The notes beneath the pieces are model-generated. The model did no database searches and was not told where the DNA came from. It was given only the letters and a program-made list of their open reading frames with translations. Position numbers and translations under genes: made by a program. A DNA stretch of 64,000 nucleotides from Evansella vedderi (GTDB lineage: Bacteria > Bacillota > Bacilli > Bacillales > Salisediminibacteriaceae), in assembly GCF_030813435.1 (NCBI RefSeq), contig NZ_JAUSUG010000014.1, positions 62,001-126,000 on the forward strand, read 5' to 3'. Below are positions 44,321-52,666 of this stretch, one piece after another (position 1 is the stretch's first letter; the number at the start of each line of letters is the position of its first letter).

Positions 44321-45847
44321 ATGAATACAAGTATAAATTATCTTATTGACCGCTTAATTCAATATGGAATAGAGAAAAATATAATTACCTCTGATGATAC
44401 AACGTATTCCCGCAATGCTATATTGGAACGTCTCAATATAAAGGAGTATACAGCACCCGTAGAGGTTGTAGATGCAAAGGGTGTATCTGATCCATCGGAA
44501 CTTCTTAAACCTATTTTAGATTGGGCGTACGAGTCTGGTTTGTTAAAAAATAATACCGTAACAGAAAGGGATTTATTAGATACGAGTATTATGGGGTGCT
44601 TAACAGCTAGACCTTCAGAGGTTATCCATGAATTTAAGGCAATAGAGGAAAAATACGATCCGCAGACGGCAACAAAATGGTTTTACCAATATAGTAAGGA
44701 CACTCACTATATTAGACAAGATCGTATTAGAAAAAACTTAAGCTGGGGAGTAAAAACGGAGTACGGAGAATTAGAAATTACTATTAACTTATCCAAACCT
44801 GAAAAGGACCCAAAGGAGATTGCAGCCGCAAAACTAGTGGAATCTTCAAATTATCCCCTTTGTTTACTTTGTAAAGAAAATGAAGGGTACGCAGGCAGGT
44901 TGAATCATCCAGCAAGGCAAAATTTAAGAACGATCCCCGTTAAGTTAAATGGGGAATCTTGGAGACTGCAGTTTTCTCCATATGTTTATTATAATGAACA
45001 TGCTATCATACTTTCAGATAAACATGAGCCCATGAAAATCTCTAAGTTAACGTTTACTCGTCTGTTAGATTTTGTGGAACGATTCCCCCATTACTTTGTG
45101 GGGTCGAATGCAGATTTACCAATTGTAGGAGGCTCTATCCTTAGTCATGATCATTACCAAGGAGGGTACCATCAATTCCCTATGGCAGTGGCAGAGGAGG
45201 AGGAGACCTTCCATATCCCATCCCTCCCTGGGGTTAGACTAGGTAAAGTAAAGTGGCCAATGTCCGTTCTTCGAATAACGGGTAAGAATAAATCAGATGT
45301 AGTTTATGCGGCAGACTATATTCGTAAAAAGTGGCAAGGGTACAGTGATGAAACAGTAGGTGTGTACTCCCATTCAGGTGACATTCCTCATAATACCATA
45401 ACTCCTATTGCACGAATGGAGGAGGGACAGTTTCAACTAGATATTGTGTTACGTAACAACCGTACTAATGAAGAGCATCCAATGGGAATATTCCATCCAC
45501 ATGCGGAAGTACATCACATTAAGAAAGAAAATATTGGATTAATTGAAGTAATGGGGCTAGCTGTTTTACCTGGGAGACTCATTGAAGAAATGAAGCAGTT
45601 AGAAGCGGCCATGCTATCTCATAATCCAGAAAAAGCTATTAGGAGCAATGAGAATATTATCAAGCACTACCAATGGACCCAGAATATTCTAGGGCGCTAT
45701 TCAGAGGTTACGAAAGAGAATTGTTATGATATCTTAAAACGCGAATTAGGAAAGACCTTTGCTGTTATTTTAGAGCATGCAGGGGTATTTAAAAGGGATG
45801 AAAAAGGACAACAGGCCTTTCTTCAATTTATTAATAGCTTGAAATAG
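44321..45847 (+). CDS. galT: UDP-glucose--hexose-1-phosphate uridylyltransferase (class II GalT)
   Basis: A 508-residue enzyme of the Firmicutes-type (class II) GalT family, which transfers UMP from UDP-glucose to galactose-1-phosphate. Visible family blocks are CLLCKENEGYAGRLNHPARQ, the His-rich GGSILSHDHYQGG, and the C-terminal helical half. The length of about 500 residues separates it from the shorter HIT-type GalT of enterics. GGAGGGAT precedes the ATG, 23 bp after galE. Confidence 0.95.
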   Translation: MNTSINYLIDRLIQYGIEKNIITSDDTTYSRNAILERLNIKEYTAPVEVVDAKGVSDPSELLKPILDWAYESGLLKNNTVTERDLLDTSIMGCLTARPSEVIHEFKAIEEKYDPQTATKWFYQYSKDTHYIRQDRIRKNLSWGVKTEYGELEITINLSKPEKDPKEIAAAKLVESSNYPLCLLCKENEGYAGRLNHPARQNLRTIPVKLNGESWRLQFSPYVYYNEHAIILSDKHEPMKISKLTFTRLLDFVERFPHYFVGSNADLPIVGGSILSHDHYQGGYHQFPMAVAEEEETFHIPSLPGVRLGKVKWPMSVLRITGKNKSDVVYAADYIRKKWQGYSDETVGVYSHSGDIPHNTITPIARMEEGQFQLDIVLRNNRTNEEHPMGIFHPHAEVHHIKKENIGLIEVMGLAVLPGRLIEEMKQLEAAMLSHNPEKAIRSNENIIKHYQWTQNILGRYSEVTKENCYDILKRELGKTFAVILEHAGVFKRDEKGQQAFLQFINSLK

Positions 45848-45884
45848 TATTGAGGTTAAGGGAGATAGTCAATGGGGGATAATA

Positions 45885-47093
45885 ATGGATTCACAAATTG
45901 CAGGAAGCTTTCAATTAATGAAGTCGATGAACCGGTCTTTAGTACTCAATACAATTCGGATTAATGGTTCTATATCACGAGCAGAAGTAGCAAAAAAAAC
46001 AAAACTAACCCCTCCAACTGTAACAAATATTGTAAGTGAACTATTGAAAGAGGATTTAATATTAGAGAGGAATACAGGGGTATCTAGTGGAGGTCGGAAG
46101 CCTATTTTATTAACAATCAACCCTAATCATTATGTAATTGGAGTTGATGTAGGTGTTCGAAAAATTCGCTATGCCCTCTCTGATTTAGACGGAAATTTAC
46201 TCATAAGTAAAGTTCAGGCAATGCCACTTACGATTGATGAGGAAGGGTTATTAGATATAATAATTCAGCTAATCGAAGAAATACTTGATGATAGCCGAAC
46301 AAACCTTGACCGTGTCATTGGCATAGGTGTTGCCATGCATGGGATAGTAGACAGTAAATCAGGGATATCCCTCTATGCACCTACACTTGGTTTAAGGAAC
46401 ATCCCAATAAAACAACGTTTAGAAAAGTCGTTTCAAATGCCAGTAAGGGTGGAAAATGATGCTAAGTCAATGGCTTTGGGAGAAAAATGGTTTGGGATGG
46501 GGAAAGATGATCAGAATCTTATTTCTATTAATGTAGGGGAAGGAATTGGTGCTGGAGTAATTTTGAATAACCGAATCTTCGATGGGAATGATAGCATTGC
46601 AGGTGAAATAGGCCATACAATCATCGATTTAGACGGACCACAATGCTCTTGCGGCAGTTTTGGGTGTTTTCAAACTTACGCGTCTGGTCAAGCCTTACGA
46701 GAGAGAACCTTAAAGGAAGTCTCCCTAGGAAGAAAAACATTGTTAACAGATAAAGCTAATGGAGATTATAGAAAAATAGACGGTCCCATAATATATCAGT
46801 GTGCCTTAGCAGGAGACCCCCTTTCTATAGAAATGTTAGAGAAGACAGGAAGGTATATTGGAATTGGCATTGTAAACGTCATTCATTTATTTAATCCGTC
46901 CCTTGTTATTATTGGCGGCGGCGTGTCGAAAGCTGGAGATTTTATATTAGAGCCATTAAAGGAAATTGTTCAATCGAGAGCGCTTACGTCGAAGGCTAAG
47001 GAGTCAAAAATAATTTTGTCTGCCCTAGGGGAAGAGGGATCATTGATCGGAGCAGTTACCTTAGTTTTATCAGACATGTTTGTGTACCATTAA
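45885..47093 (+). CDS. ROK family transcriptional regulator
   Basis: A 402-residue repressor with an N-terminal MarR-like winged helix (about residues 15-75; NGSISRAEVAKKTKLTPPTV, GGRKPILL) fused to a ROK sugar-kinase-like domain (VGVDVGVRKIRYALSD, CSCGSFGCFQTYASG zinc motif). XylR and NagC have this architecture. The ATP loop reads GVDVGVRK rather than the GIDIGGTN of the kinases, so it is a sensor, not an enzyme. It ends the galKET cluster, 37 bp after galT, and is likely its sugar-responsive repressor. Confidence 0.87.
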   Translation: MDSQIAGSFQLMKSMNRSLVLNTIRINGSISRAEVAKKTKLTPPTVTNIVSELLKEDLILERNTGVSSGGRKPILLTINPNHYVIGVDVGVRKIRYALSDLDGNLLISKVQAMPLTIDEEGLLDIIIQLIEEILDDSRTNLDRVIGIGVAMHGIVDSKSGISLYAPTLGLRNIPIKQRLEKSFQMPVRVENDAKSMALGEKWFGMGKDDQNLISINVGEGIGAGVILNNRIFDGNDSIAGEIGHTIIDLDGPQCSCGSFGCFQTYASGQALRERTLKEVSLGRKTLLTDKANGDYRKIDGPIIYQCALAGDPLSIEMLEKTGRYIGIGIVNVIHLFNPSLVIIGGGVSKAGDFILEPLKEIVQSRALTSKAKESKIILSALGEEGSLIGAVTLVLSDMFVYH

Positions 47094-47098
47094 TTCTA

Positions 47099-47220
47099 AA
47101 AGCTGTATATAAAAGTTGTTTTTAAGAGAATACATTTATTTTGCTTGGATCCGCTACATGTGGACGCTTTCCGCTTCTCCAAGCTTTTAAAAAAGGAACA
47201 AAGTTTACGAAAACAGCCTT
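47099..47220 (-). repeat. Family B repeat, short copy
   Basis: AAGCTGTATATAAAAGTTG at one end and the inverted end TACGAAAACAGCCTT at the other, with GCTTGGATCCGCTACATG, GGACGCTTTCCGCTTCTCC and AAGCTT between. It directly adjoins a family A copy. Confidence 0.75.
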
Positions 47221-47228
47221 TTAAAAAA

Positions 47229-47398
47229 GCTCTGTTAGTCTTTGTTGTTGATTTATGCTACAGGAGCTCGCTTTCCGCGGGCAACGCCTCAGCCTCCTCG
47301 TCCCTGCGGGGTCTTCGGCAGTTGCTTTTCCCGCTGGAGTCTCGCCCCTTTCGCAAAATCAACGCATATCCAAAATCAACACTATCCACTAACAGAGC
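47229..47398 (-). repeat. Family A repeat, complete inverted copy
   Basis: A 170-bp element bounded by GCTCTGTTAG and CTAACAGAGC. It carries the inverse of the 15716 copy: GCTTTCCGCGGGCAACGCC, CAGCCTCCTCG, GCAGTTGCTTTTCCCGC and TGGAGTCTCGC. Frames running through it are repeat artefacts. Confidence 0.85.
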
Positions 47399-47519
47399 CT
47401 TTTAAAAAAAGATGTTGTAGAAGCAGCATCTTTTTTGTCGTAAATAATTTATTGGTTTTAAATTATGAACATATTATGATAGAGTTATGCAAAATTTTTG
47501 ATCTAAAGGAGAGAAATAG

Positions 47520-49259
47520 ATGAACTGGAAGTTACATTATGAACGCTGGTTATCGTTTGGGGGGCTTCAAAAGGATTTACAGGAAGAACTTAAGGCTTTA
47601 AAGGATAACCAAAAATTATTAGAGGATTCCTTCTACAAAACATTAGAATTTGGTACAGGTGGTATGCGTGGAGAAATTGGTCCAGGAACGAATCGGATGA
47701 ATACATATACTGTACGTCGTGCTGCAAAAGGATTAGGAAAATTAATTTCCGGGAAAGGGGAAGCAGCTAAGGAAAAAGGTGTCGTTATCTCTTACGATAA
47801 TCGTCGTTTTTCAAGAAAATTTGCCCTAGAATCTGCTAAGGTACTAGGGGCTGATGGAATAAAGGTATACGTATTTGAGGAATTGCGTCCTACTCCTCAG
47901 TTGTCTTTTTCCGTTAGGAGGCTTGGTACAGCTGCAGGAATCATGATCACTGCAAGTCATAATCCTCCTGAATACAATGGATTTAAAGTTTACGGGGAAG
48001 ATGGGGCACAGTTAGTTGGTGAGGACTCAGACCTATTATTAAAGTATGTGAATGAAGTAGAGGATGAATTAACCATTGAAACTAGGGACGAAGAGGAACT
48101 TTTAAATAACGAGTTTCTTACTTTTATTGGACAAGAAATGGATGAGGTATATGAAGGAAAGCTACTAGATGTCATTCAAAATAAGGAGCTTGTCCGAGAT
48201 TATGGAAAAAATTTATCCGTGGTTTTTACACCACTTCATGGTGCATCAAAAATTCCTGTAATGAATAGCTTTAAAAAGGCAGGGTTTACGGAAATTCATG
48301 TGGTAGAATTACAATCGCAGCCGGATGAGAATTTTTCTAATGTTACCTCTGCAAACCCTGAAGAGCATGTGGCCTTCGATCGAGCTATCGAAGAAGGTAA
48401 AAAGGTAAATGCAGACGTGTTAATTGCAACAGACCCTGATGGGGACCGTGTAGGAATAGCTGCGAAAAATCGAAATGGTGAGTATGAGGTTTTAACTGGA
48501 AATCAAGCGGGTGCTCTAATGCTTCATTATATCTTATCTTCTGGAAGGAAAAATGGAAATCTTCCTGACGATAGTATCATGATTCAAACCATTGTTACTT
48601 CACCACTAGGGAAAACGATAGCAAAAGCTCATGATGTAAAAACTCTCGACGTTTTGACAGGTTTTAAATATATTGCAGAGAAAATTAGGGAATTTGAGCA
48701 GGATAATACCCAATCCTTTATATTCGGATATGAAGAAAGCTACGGATATTTAGTAAAGCCTTTTGTTCGAGATAAGGATGCTGTTCAAGCAGCTCTGTTA
48801 GCAGCAGAAGTAGCTTTATATTATAAACAACAAGAAAAAAGCCTATTTGATGGCTTAGAGAATGTATTTGAGACTTATGGTTATTATCGTGAAACCCTCC
48901 ATTCCTTTGTTTTTAAAGGGAAAGAAGGGGTGGAAACAATGAAAAACTTTATTGATTCCTTTCGTGGGCAAACGTTTAGTCCCGAGGGAGAGTTTCAGCT
49001 TCAATTGTCCGAAGATTATTTAACAGGCCAAGTTATGGACCATGTTAGTGGGGAAGAGTCCCCTACAGGACTACCGAAGTCAAATGTATTAAAGTATGTT
49101 ATGACAGATGGTTCTTGGTTCTGTTTACGACCTTCGGGAACGGAACCTAAGCTTAAGCTGTACTTTGGGGTAAAGGGGAAGACCGGGGAGGAAGCCGAGG
49201 AAAAGTTAGATCAACTTGTGCAGCCAATGGTTAAACGGGTGAAAGCTTTTCAGGATTAA
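47520..49259 (+). CDS. pgcA: Alpha-phosphoglucomutase PgcA
   Basis: A 579-residue phosphohexomutase that interconverts glucose-1-P and glucose-6-P. Motifs: FGTGGMRGEIGPGTNRMN, the phosphoserine loop MITASHNPPEYNG, metal loop ATDPDGDRVG, FGYEESYGYL and RPSGTEPKLKLY. The length is that of Bacillus PgcA (YhxB). It links the Leloir genes just upstream to glycolysis and to UDP-glucose formation. AAAGGAGAG precedes the ATG. Confidence 0.95.
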   Translation: MNWKLHYERWLSFGGLQKDLQEELKALKDNQKLLEDSFYKTLEFGTGGMRGEIGPGTNRMNTYTVRRAAKGLGKLISGKGEAAKEKGVVISYDNRRFSRKFALESAKVLGADGIKVYVFEELRPTPQLSFSVRRLGTAAGIMITASHNPPEYNGFKVYGEDGAQLVGEDSDLLLKYVNEVEDELTIETRDEEELLNNEFLTFIGQEMDEVYEGKLLDVIQNKELVRDYGKNLSVVFTPLHGASKIPVMNSFKKAGFTEIHVVELQSQPDENFSNVTSANPEEHVAFDRAIEEGKKVNADVLIATDPDGDRVGIAAKNRNGEYEVLTGNQAGALMLHYILSSGRKNGNLPDDSIMIQTIVTSPLGKTIAKAHDVKTLDVLTGFKYIAEKIREFEQDNTQSFIFGYEESYGYLVKPFVRDKDAVQAALLAAEVALYYKQQEKSLFDGLENVFETYGYYRETLHSFVFKGKEGVETMKNFIDSFRGQTFSPEGEFQLQLSEDYLTGQVMDHVSGEESPTGLPKSNVLKYVMTDGSWFCLRPSGTEPKLKLYFGVKGKTGEEAEEKLDQLVQPMVKRVKAFQD

Positions 49260-49274
49260 TTAAATATCTACACT

Positions 49275-49308
49275 AACAGTATGGTGTTCTTCGCCATACT
49301 GTTTTTTG
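49275..49308 (+). terminator. pgcA terminator
   Basis: AACAGTATGG and CCATACTGTT form a 10-bp stem followed by TTTTTGATTT. Confidence 0.9.
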
Positions 49309-49410
49309 ATTTATTCAAGATCCAATTAAAGGAAACTAGTCAAGGTCCCATGCGAAAGACATTCCCTTGCATACGTTATAGTATCGTGGATAAATAAGGA
49401 GGGATAAATT

Positions 49411-49758
49411 TTGAAGGATCAAAATAAATTAATGGATCTGTATTTAGATCGTTTATTTAAAAAATACAATATTTCCCCAGATAAAGTAAATTTAACCCCT
49501 GATCAAAAAGTTAAAGTTAAGAGTATTGTTGAAAATATACAAAAAGACGTACAAAAATTCTTAGAAAATACGGAAAAGAAAATTACGGAACATGACATGC
49601 CGAAAAAGCAAAAAGGTGTAGAGGGGAATGAGCCTTTAAATTTAGAACATTTATCAGATGAAGAAAATAGCTTAGCCCACAGGAAACCTGAACCACCAAC
49701 AACGAAGCCGAAAGTATATTTACAAGGAAAAAAAAGAAAAAGAAAGAAGAGACGATAA
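49411..49758 (+). CDS. CotW-like spore coat protein candidate
   Basis: A 115-residue, very hydrophilic protein with a helical first half (YLDRLFKKYNISPDKVNLTP, then VKSIVENIQKDVQKFLE) and a Lys/Arg-rich end (KKRKRKKRR). The order of short helices and length recall CotW of the cotVWXYZ insoluble coat cluster, and a CotX-domain gene follows 90 bp later. I base this on general resemblance and context, so the name is tentative. The start is TTG behind GGAGGG. Confidence 0.55.
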   Translation: MKDQNKLMDLYLDRLFKKYNISPDKVNLTPDQKVKVKSIVENIQKDVQKFLENTEKKITEHDMPKKQKGVEGNEPLNLEHLSDEENSLAHRKPEPPTTKPKVYLQGKKRKRKKRR

Positions 49759-49848
49759 AATTAGACTACTTTCTTGAGCGCTTTGTCCAATCCAACTGTA
49801 TTTTAAATCATACAGTGTTAACGAGTACACGAAAAAGGAGGAATGAAT

Positions 49849-50316
49849 ATGAATCAAGAAGTGTATCGTTCAAGTGATGCGAAAAGAAACTGGGATGCTC
49901 TGAACCCTGATAGTGCTCATCCACTGTGTGATCGTAAGGATTTTCAAGAAGAGGCACAAGAAGCGGTAAACAAAAGTAAAACACTTCAGTTAAACGAAGA
50001 ATATATCTTTATAAAAGATTCCTGTGATGTTACCGTTACTTCAACAGACACAAAGGGTGCATTAAATATTCAAGCAGGAATTCAGACGGCAATTGCTGTT
50101 CTGATTAGTTTATCTGTTGATGATCCAGCAACAGCAGAGAAATTAACTCAAGAGCTATTACAAACGTCAAAGATTAAGCAAGTTTCCTTCCAAAAAACAG
50201 TAGTGGAAAATTCTCGAAATGTAGAAATTACAACAGTTGATGCACAAATAGCTGCGAATATTCAAATTCTCGTTCAAATTTTAATTGCTGTAGCAATAAA
50301 ACTCGATCTCTTATAA
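49849..50316 (+). CDS. CotX-domain spore coat protein
   Basis: A 155-residue protein with the spore coat X domain. The central and C-terminal segments alternate CDVTVTSTDTKGALNIQAGI and NVEITTVDAQIAANIQILVQ, two related units with hydrophobic helices, as in CotX/CotV. These proteins form the insoluble outer coat or crust. The ATG at 49849 lies 7 bases after AGGAGG; an ATG at 49843 almost touches it. No cotY or cotZ lies nearby. Confidence 0.83.
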   Translation: MNQEVYRSSDAKRNWDALNPDSAHPLCDRKDFQEEAQEAVNKSKTLQLNEEYIFIKDSCDVTVTSTDTKGALNIQAGIQTAIAVLISLSVDDPATAEKLTQELLQTSKIKQVSFQKTVVENSRNVEITTVDAQIAANIQILVQILIAVAIKLDLL

Positions 50317-50324
50317 GTTACACA

Positions 50325-50358
50325 GGTGCCCTGCAAACATGTATGCAGGGTGCTTTTC
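50325..50358 (+). terminator. CotX gene terminator
   Basis: GCCCTGC and GCAGGG-GC pair around an ACATGT-containing loop, followed by TTTTCTG. Confidence 0.78.
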
Positions 50359-50462
50359 TGTTCTAACTTTGCTTTAGATAACTGTGTTCTGAATATTGGA
50401 CATAAGTTAAATGGGGAAGGTACAATAGTCTTATTATAAAATAAAGGGGGGAGAGGCAATAA

Positions 50463-50885
50463 ATGGAATACATATTTGTCTTAGCAAGTGTCATTTTCGT
50501 TTTAGGATTCATTTTTATCTTTCAAGGCTTGATGAACAAAATTATTCATGAAGAAGTAACAAAGGATGTCATTCAAAAAATGCAAACAAAGTTATTTATT
50601 CGTGTTGCACTTTTTGAAGTGATACCGATTTTCATGGTAATAGGTGCCTTTATCTTTATGGAAGGACAAGAACAAAGGGTTGACCCGACTATTCCAATCG
50701 TCATCATCCTCAGCGTGTTTCTATTAGGGGCATTTAGAATTTTCATGTCTTTTCGGGATGTAAAAGCAAGTGTGAAAGTTAATGAACTAATCAACCCGAT
50801 TCAAACACTGTTCTTCATTTCTATACCATTATTAGGGGCTATCCCCATCATTTCCATTATTATGCTTATAATTGTAAGTGGGTAG
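50463..50885 (+). CDS. Hypothetical membrane protein
   Basis: A 140-residue protein with four predicted membrane helices (about residues 3-23, 47-66, 77-96 and 112-138) and a charged loop HEEVTKDVIQKMQTK. It vaguely resembles proton-translocating subunit c-like helix pairs but has no clear motif, so I do not assign a function. GGGGGGAGAGG precedes the ATG. Confidence 0.68.
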   Translation: MEYIFVLASVIFVLGFIFIFQGLMNKIIHEEVTKDVIQKMQTKLFIRVALFEVIPIFMVIGAFIFMEGQEQRVDPTIPIVIILSVFLLGAFRIFMSFRDVKASVKVNELINPIQTLFFISIPLLGAIPIISIIMLIIVSG

Positions 50886-50989
50886 CAACCTGTAAGCGTT
50901 TGCTTTGGTGGTTAATGGGGTTGCAAATTAGGGGGAATGATATTGCCCAACTTTGTCTATAATAAACAACGAAAGGGGTCGAAAAAACA

Positions 50990-51178
50990 CGTTATTTCAT
51001 TGCCATTACAGGAAAAATGTGTTTGCATCCCAATGATCTGTATGATATGATCATGAAGTAAATTGTTTTGAAATCGAAAAACGTTTTCGGCCTCGGAAGC
51101 AAGTTCTTGTAAGGCATGAAATGGTTTTGCGGTATTCAAAGATTTAACTTTTTATTTATTTTTAAGGAGGCCGTTAAC
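50990..51178 (+). promoter_or_regulatory. Long structured 5' leader of the cold-shock gene
   Basis: About 190 bases between the last clear upstream signal and the csp start. It holds the near-palindrome CGAAAAACGTTTTCG (51075-51089), ATGAT/ATCAT arms near 51036-51056, and ends in AAGGAGG. Long leaders that refold in the cold are usual for csp genes; the transcription start was not located. Confidence 0.5.
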
Positions 51179-51376
51179 ATGACAGGCAAAGTAAAATGGT
51201 TTAACTCAGAAAAAGGTTTTGGATTCATCGAGCGTGAAGGTGGAGACGATGTATTCGTACACTTCTCAGCAATCCAAGCTGATGGTTTCAAAACATTAGA
51301 AGAAGGCCAAGAAGTTGAATTCGAAATCGTTGAAGGCGACCGTGGTCCTCAAGCTGCTAACGTTGTAAAGCTTTAA
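51179..51376 (+). CDS. Cold-shock protein (CspB/CspD family)
   Basis: A 65-residue OB-fold RNA chaperone with the RNP1 motif KGFGFI and RNP2 motif VFVHF, starting [18 protein letters not shown]. It binds single-stranded RNA and helps translation after cold shock or in stationary phase. The ATG at 51179 follows AAGGAGG. A longer frame that starts at 51116 lies in the leader and is not the start. Confidence 0.95.
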   Translation: MTGKVKWFNSEKGFGFIEREGGDDVFVHFSAIQADGFKTLEEGQEVEFEIVEGDRGPQAANVVKL

Positions 51377-51399
51377 TTCCTACGGGTTAAATACAATAA

Positions 51400-51430
51400 A
51401 GTCTACTCCATATAGGAGTAGGCTTTTTTA
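51400..51430 (+). terminator. csp terminator
   Basis: AGTCTACTCC and GGAGTAGGCT form a 10-bp stem (one G-U) with a short loop, followed by TTTTTTATT. Confidence 0.88.
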
Positions 51431-51446
51431 TTAAAGGCTCTGTTAT

Positions 51447-51494
51447 GCTACCCCATTGATGGATGGGAAGCAGGGAATAACATCATGGGGTAGC
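51447..51494 (+). other. Large hairpin in the crcB leader
   Basis: GCTACCCCATTGATG and CATCATGGGGTAGC pair over 14 bp with one bulged base and a 19-base loop, 27 bases before the first crcB start. The canonical fluoride riboswitch core was not found, so the element is unclassified. Confidence 0.65.
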
Positions 51495-51520
51495 CTTATA
51501 AAAAGGAAGTAGGTATCCAA

Positions 51521-51928
51521 ATGAAACAGCATGGAATGATACTCATTTGTATTTTTTTAGGAGGAGCATTAGGTACTTTATTTCGGTATATTATCAATAT
51601 TCAGGTAGAAGGGTTTCTTTTTCCATTAGGAACGGTTATTGAAAATTTAGTAGGAAGCTTCCTCCTTGGTGGGTTAACAGGCTATATTTTACATAAAAAA
51701 TTGCTCCCAGGGTTAAAGGAAGGGATCGGTGTTGGATTTTGTGGCGGTTTTACTACCATGTCTACACTAGCAGCGGATTCCGTTTTTTTAGTTTTAAATA
51801 ATCCTGTACAATTTTTCATTTATATGAGTGTTTCATTATTTGGTGGTTTATTGTTAGCATTAGTAGGTATGATGCTAAGCACAGCCTTCATTCGAAAAAG
51901 AATATTTAAAGTAGGTGGGGATCAATGA
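51521..51928 (+). CDS. crcB: Fluoride efflux channel CrcB/Fluc, subunit 1
   Basis: A 135-residue protein with four membrane helices and the Fluc signatures GGALGTLFRYI, NLVGSFLLGGLTG and GFCGGFTTMSTLAADS (central TMS break with the conserved Thr-Ser). Fluc channels expel fluoride. Two adjacent, different genes with a 4-bp ATGA overlap suggest an obligate heterodimer with antiparallel subunits, as in other Bacillus. GGAAGTAGG precedes the ATG. Confidence 0.92.
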   Translation: MKQHGMILICIFLGGALGTLFRYIINIQVEGFLFPLGTVIENLVGSFLLGGLTGYILHKKLLPGLKEGIGVGFCGGFTTMSTLAADSVFLVLNNPVQFFIYMSVSLFGGLLLALVGMMLSTAFIRKRIFKVGGDQ

Positions 51929-52299
51929 ACTTCCTTCTGGTGGCCATTGGAGGGGGATTAGGTGCAGTTTTACGTTATGTATTAGGGGTTTGGATTAAGA
52001 ATAATACAAGGGAGAGGTCAATTCCTACTGCAATGCTTATTGTTAACTTACTAGGAGCATTTGGCTTAGGCATATTTTTTAACTATGCTTACGGAGAAAT
52101 CCCTATGGCAGCCTATGATAAAAAGCCCTATTTGTTCTTTGGAATTGGGTTTTTTGGGGCTTTTACTACCTTTTCCACCTTTAGTGTAGAGGCGGTAACG
52201 CTGCTACAAAAGAAGAAATGGATCCCGTTGTTTACTTATATTCTGTTATCCGTAGGCGGCAGTATAATTATATTTGCATTTGCATTCTTTGTATTGTAA
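51925..52299 (+). CDS. crcB: Fluoride efflux channel CrcB/Fluc, subunit 2
   Basis: A 124-residue partner of the preceding subunit, with GGGLGAVLRYVLG, NLLGAFGLGIFF and GFFGAFTTFSTFSVEAV, the same Fluc motifs in divergent form. It has four membrane helices. It starts within the stop of subunit 1. No terminator follows before the repeat copy. Confidence 0.92.
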   Translation: MNFLLVAIGGGLGAVLRYVLGVWIKNNTRERSIPTAMLIVNLLGAFGLGIFFNYAYGEIPMAAYDKKPYLFFGIGFFGAFTTFSTFSVEAVTLLQKKKWIPLFTYILLSVGGSIIIFAFAFFVL

Positions 52300-52322
52300 T
52301 TTTGATACCCCATACATAATAT

Positions 52323-52662
52323 AAGGCTATTTTCAAAAACTTTGTTGCTTTTTTAAGAAAGCTTGGAGAAGCGAAAGGCGGCGACTCCAGCGACGAGCGT
52401 GGCATCTAGAGTTAGCAACGAGTTGTTTCGACGGACGGAGCTACGAAGCAATGCTTGTAGAGGAAGAGACAGGTATAACGACTGAAGACCCCGGAGGGCG
52501 GTTTTCCCGAGGAGGCTGAAGTGTTGCCCGCGGGAACAAGGACGGTGACATTGCGCCGTTGCCCACAGGACGTGGGCTGCTTTTAGGCGTAATTGATCCG
52601 CCTGTAGCGTATCCAAGCCAAATTATATTCTTAAAAAACAACAATCCTTTAGAAAAGAGCTG
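52323..52662 (+). repeat. Family B repeat, fullest copy
   Basis: About 340 bp. The order is AAGGCTATTTTC end, TTGTTGC, AAGCTTGGAGAAGCGAAAGG, CGGCGACTCCAGCG, the GAGTTGTTTCGACG module, AGAGGAAGAGACAGG, GACTGAAGACCCCGGAGGGC, GAGGAGGCTGAAGTGTTGCC, GACGGTGACATTGCGCCG, GGACGTGGGCTGC, GATCCGCCTGTAGCGTATCC, then the AACAAC...AGAAAAGAGCT end. It is the reference for the modules seen alone elsewhere. Confidence 0.85.
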
Positions 52663-52666
52663 ATAA

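Noticed and set aside
47145-47523. Two overlapping open frames before pgcA
   Set aside because: They run through the adjacent family A and B repeats and overlap the pgcA RBS.
50957-51139. Minus-strand frame of 60 codons before the cold-shock gene
   Set aside because: It covers the csp leader, has no clear RBS and no recognisable protein features.
51377-51520. Fluoride (crcB motif) riboswitch before crcB
   Set aside because: The GATGG...CTGATG-type core and pseudoknot could not be found; only a simple long hairpin is visible.
52353-52644. Minus-strand open frames after crcB
   Set aside because: They lie entirely inside the family B repeat and differ between copies.
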